In this document: one piece after another, positions 61,605 through 64,000 of the stretch
Numbering within the stretch: the stretch's first letter is position 1
Layout of the letters: each line of letters starts with the position of its first letter
The notes under the pieces: model-generated
Seen by the model: only the letters and a program-made list of their open reading frames with translations
What the model was told of the DNA's origin: nothing
Database searches by the model: none
Program-made: the position numbers and the translations under genes
Source: VAZQ01 sp036557665
GTDB taxonomy: Bacteria > Pseudomonadota > Alphaproteobacteria > Rhizobiales > Xanthobacteraceae
Assembly (NCBI GenBank): GCA_036557665.1
Contig: DATBHG010000087.1
Span: 1-64,000, forward strand
DNA: 64,000 bases
Reading direction: 5' to 3'

Positions 61605-64000
61605 GAGGTGCTGCAGCTTTGGGCGATCCCCGGTGCCGAGCGCAGCGGCAGCAGCACGGCGAAGAACGTGGGCAGCGCCAGCAGATAAGCCGCGCCCGCG
61701 AGCGCGAGCACGGCGTCGAGCCCGAACGACGTGGCGATGATCGGCACCATGGCGGCACCGACCACGGAGAAGCAGCCGTTGATTCCCCAGGCCCACAGGA
61801 ACATGTGGTCCTTGCCCAGGCGCGCGAGCAAGGTCATCGCCGTAGGCATGGGGAAGCCCATCAGGAAGGCGGGCGGGAAGATGAGTGCGAAACAGAGCAG
61901 GAGGCGCAGCGGATAGGGGTAGATGCCGATGCGATCGAGCGCATAACCGAGGAAAAGGCCGTAACCGATCAGGATGACGGCGATGGCCGCGAAAATGCGC
62001 GGCATGATGCTGCGCGCCCGGTCGAGATACCGCTCGGACAGGAGCGCGCCAAGGCCGGAAAACACCAGCATGCCGGTGATCAGGACCGAGGCGGACACAG
62101 TCGCATTGCTCAGCGCCAGCATGAACTCGGAGATGAGCCCGACCTCCACCATGATGTAGCCGCCGCCGAGGCAGGCGAAATAAACGATGGTTCGGAGCTT
62201 GCCCGGGTTGCGCAGGAACAGCGTGCGCCAGCCGAAGATCAGCGGGATCGCAACCAGCGACAGCGCCGCGAGGCAGGCAATGGCGAAGGTGGCCCAGATG
62301 AGGAGGTAGCCCCACTCGTCCTGGAGGAGCTCGAGCCGGTCGGTCACGCGCGGAAGATCGCCGGGTTTGATGTAGGCGGCGAAATACGGGCGCGCATTGG
62401 TGAGCGGCCGGCTGTCGAACACATAGCCTCGCGCGATCTCGTTCCAGTCACCATGCACGAGATGCTGCCAGGCGAGCCGGCCCATGACGGTTGCGGGCAC
62501 CGGCGCTGCCGGCTGCTCGGCGTCCGGCTCGTCCGCCTCGGGCGCCGGCTCCGCCGCGGCCGTCGCTGCATGCGGCGGCCCTTCGTTCAGCCCGGTCTCG
62601 GAGGCGGCGTTGGAGAAGATTTGATCCCGATAATCCTGCAGCACCTTGGCCGTCAGCGTCTCGTCGTAGGCGATGCCCGGAAAATAGATCTCGTCGAACG
62701 ACATGGCCCGCGTATGCGCGCGCAGCTTGTCGATCTCCTCGACAGAGAAGCCGCCGCGCTTGTAGAGCACCGTCGCGGTCGACAGGTAGCTCGCAACCAC
62801 GAAGAAACGACTGGCGATGTCGCCCGGCTCCGCGTCGCGCGCCGCCGCGGCGATGGTGGTGTAGAGCTTGAGCACCGATTTCGGCGGCTCCTCCTTGTTC
62901 CACAGCGTGACCGAGAGCACCCCGCCGTCCTTGAGCGCGCGCATGCAGCTCGCCATCGCCTCGCGCGTATAGGCGAGCTTCTCGACGATGGCGAAACCGC
63001 CGGGGCTGGAGAGGCCCGCGGAATCGGCAAGGCTCAGATCGATGACGTCGTAGCGCTCGCCGGTGTGCGCGAGGTACAGCCGTCCGTCATAATCGATCAC
63101 CCGCAGTCTGGGATCGTGCAGGATGTCGCCGGTGAACGCGCGCAGGCCTGTATCGGTGCGAAAAGCCGCGAGCACCGCCGGGTTGCCCTCGGCGACGGTG
63201 ACGCTCCTGGAATTGCGCAACGCCACCGACGTGGAGATGCCGCCGCCGAGCTGGACCACGAAGGTGTCCGGCGCCGGCTTGATCAGGTACGGATAGATCA
63301 TCGGCAGAAAGCGATAATAGGCGGTCTGTTGCGTCGGCAGATCGCGAATGATGCCGCTCGGACCCTCGCCGTCGATGTACATGCCGAGATAGGCGTTGGC
63401 CGGCATCTGCGGCAGCGTGAATGCCGCGTTGTCGGAAAGCCCCGGGGCAAAATGCAGATACGAGCTGGCGTAGATCTCCAGATATCCGAACGGCGACGAG
63501 CTTTCGTACACGCGCGTGCTGTCGGGGAATTTGCGCGCGTAGGAGACGCCCTTGTAGTCGGAGACCGCGAGCTTCGGGATATCGAGCAGGGGCGGCAGCG
63601 CGAGATGCGCGCCGATCGCCGCCAGCCCCGCCGCCGCGGCCCAGGCCATGCCCCGCCGGCTCGCGATCGCGTGAAACCACAGCAGGCTTCCGGCGAGCCA
63701 CAGGAGCAGCGGCACGACTATCAGATTCTCGGGCCGCAACAGGTACATCGCCAGCAGGAATGCCAGCCCGCACAGGCCGGCCCCGCAGAGGTCGGCGAAA
63801 TAGACGCGCGCGAACATCTTCCTGGCTTTGAGAAAGACGCTGCCGAGAAACAGCGCGCCGGACAGGAACGGCAGCATGTAGAGCACGAAGCTCCCGAGCA
63901 GGCGCCATTTCTGCATGGGATCGGCAACGAGGAAGATGGCGTTGAAGGGAATCTGCTGCGCCAGAAGATTGCAGGCGACGGTGAGCGGGCCGAAGGCGAT
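61601..64000 (-). CDS. membrane-bound polyamine aminopropyltransferase-like protein, partial
   Basis: At least 799 residues; the frame remains open through 64000, so the start lies outside the window. Membrane helices (SFVLYMLPFLSGALFLGSVF and following) flank a spermidine-synthase-like domain: VVQLGGGISTSVALRNSRSV, VTVAEGNPAVLAAF, DPRLRVIDYDGRLYLA and YDVIDLSLADS. A second set of about eight helices occupies the C-terminal third (GWRTLFLRNPGKLRTIVYFA onward). The G-x-G nucleotide-site pattern is present, but the D-x-P-D-P type catalytic motif is replaced by DLSLADS, so activity on polyamines is uncertain. The TAG stop lies in a palindromic repeat. Confidence 0.8.
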   Translation of the reverse strand: MAFGPLTVACNLLAQQIPFNAIFLVADPMQKWRLLGSFVLYMLPFLSGALFLGSVFLKARKMFARVYFADLCGAGLCGLAFLLAMYLLRPENLIVVPLLLWLAGSLLWFHAIASRRGMAWAAAAGLAAIGAHLALPPLLDIPKLAVSDYKGVSYARKFPDSTRVYESSSPFGYLEIYASSYLHFAPGLSDNAAFTLPQMPANAYLGMYIDGEGPSGIIRDLPTQQTAYYRFLPMIYPYLIKPAPDTFVVQLGGGISTSVALRNSRSVTVAEGNPAVLAAFRTDTGLRAFTGDILHDPRLRVIDYDGRLYLAHTGERYDVIDLSLADSAGLSSPGGFAIVEKLAYTREAMASCMRALKDGGVLSVTLWNKEEPPKSVLKLYTTIAAAARDAEPGDIASRFFVVASYLSTATVLYKRGGFSVEEIDKLRAHTRAMSFDEIYFPGIAYDETLTAKVLQDYRDQIFSNAASETGLNEGPPHAATAAAEPAPEADEPDAEQPAAPVPATVMGRLAWQHLVHGDWNEIARGYVFDSRPLTNARPYFAAYIKPGDLPRVTDRLELLQDEWGYLLIWATFAIACLAALSLVAIPLIFGWRTLFLRNPGKLRTIVYFACLGGGYIMVEVGLISEFMLALSNATVSASVLITGMLVFSGLGALLSERYLDRARSIMPRIFAAIAVILIGYGLFLGYALDRIGIYPYPLRLLLCFALIFPPAFLMGFPMPTAMTLLARLGKDHMFLWAWGINGCFSVVGAAMVPIIATSFGLDAVLALAGAAYLLALPTFFAVLLPLRSAPGIAQSCSTS

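Overview
The window looks like the chromosome of a GC-rich alphaproteobacterium of the order Hyphomicrobiales, probably near Xanthobacteraceae or Nitrobacteraceae. This is inferred from gene content and order, not from a database search. The main clue is the run chvI-chvG-hprK-EIIA(Man)-HPr next to pckA and ahcY, which is characteristic of that order. Others are a short HPr kinase without its N-terminal domain, UdgX, and many orphan tripartite-tricarboxylate (TctC/Bug) binding proteins.

Layout. 1-4.5 kb: end of a polysaccharide deacetylase, a TctC protein, and a tartrate-type operon (dehydrogenase then glycerate kinase) with a probable relic of its MFS transporter upstream. 4.5-10.5 kb: an ankyrin protein, another TctC, tRNA-Arg(ACG), and a marR-tctC-flavin reductase operon. 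11-18.4 kb: a histidine kinase with a MerA/Lpd-like oxidoreductase, then the housekeeping run rpmH-rnpA-yidC-engB-argB. 18.5-30.5 kb: pckA, a HugZ-like protein, chvI/chvG, the regulatory PTS, udgX, ahcY, a class II amidotransferase and lepA. 30.5-45.6 kb: PRC-barrel protein, MepA-type endopeptidase, an E1/transketolase-like enzyme, nitroreductase, an acyl-CoA dehydrogenase with two CoA-transferases, a histone-like basic protein, a diaminopropionate ammonia-lyase with a degenerate M20 protein, a DUF1445 protein and two overlapping substrate-binding genes. 45.7-50.5 kb: a tandem glycine riboswitch followed by gcvT-gcvH-gcvP. 50.6-64 kb, all on the minus strand: a membrane-bound aminopropyltransferase-like protein (cut by the window end), three tandem TctC genes, a split TPP decarboxylase, an ADP-forming acyl-CoA synthetase, an MmgE/PrpD protein, a Crp/Fnr regulator, a metallo-beta-lactamase/pseudo-receiver/GAF protein and a 53-residue membrane peptide.

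How the genes fit together. Core functions (ribosome, membrane insertion, arginine, methyl cycle, glycine cleavage, gluconeogenesis) alternate with scavenging modules that pair a secreted binding protein with oxidoreductases or CoA enzymes. The most interesting non-housekeeping block is 53.5-61.5 kb, which reads as an uptake-decarboxylation-CoA-activation pathway for an unidentified organic acid.

Besides genes, the window holds several short palindromic repeat families. At four places a palindrome supplies the TAG stop codon of the adjacent gene. Other structures are a 14-bp tandem duplication that makes two five-codon mini-ORFs ahead of argB, a 13-bp minisatellite before engB, and a ~200-bp dispersed repeat present twice. 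No CRISPR array, rRNA, transposase, integrase or prophage was seen.
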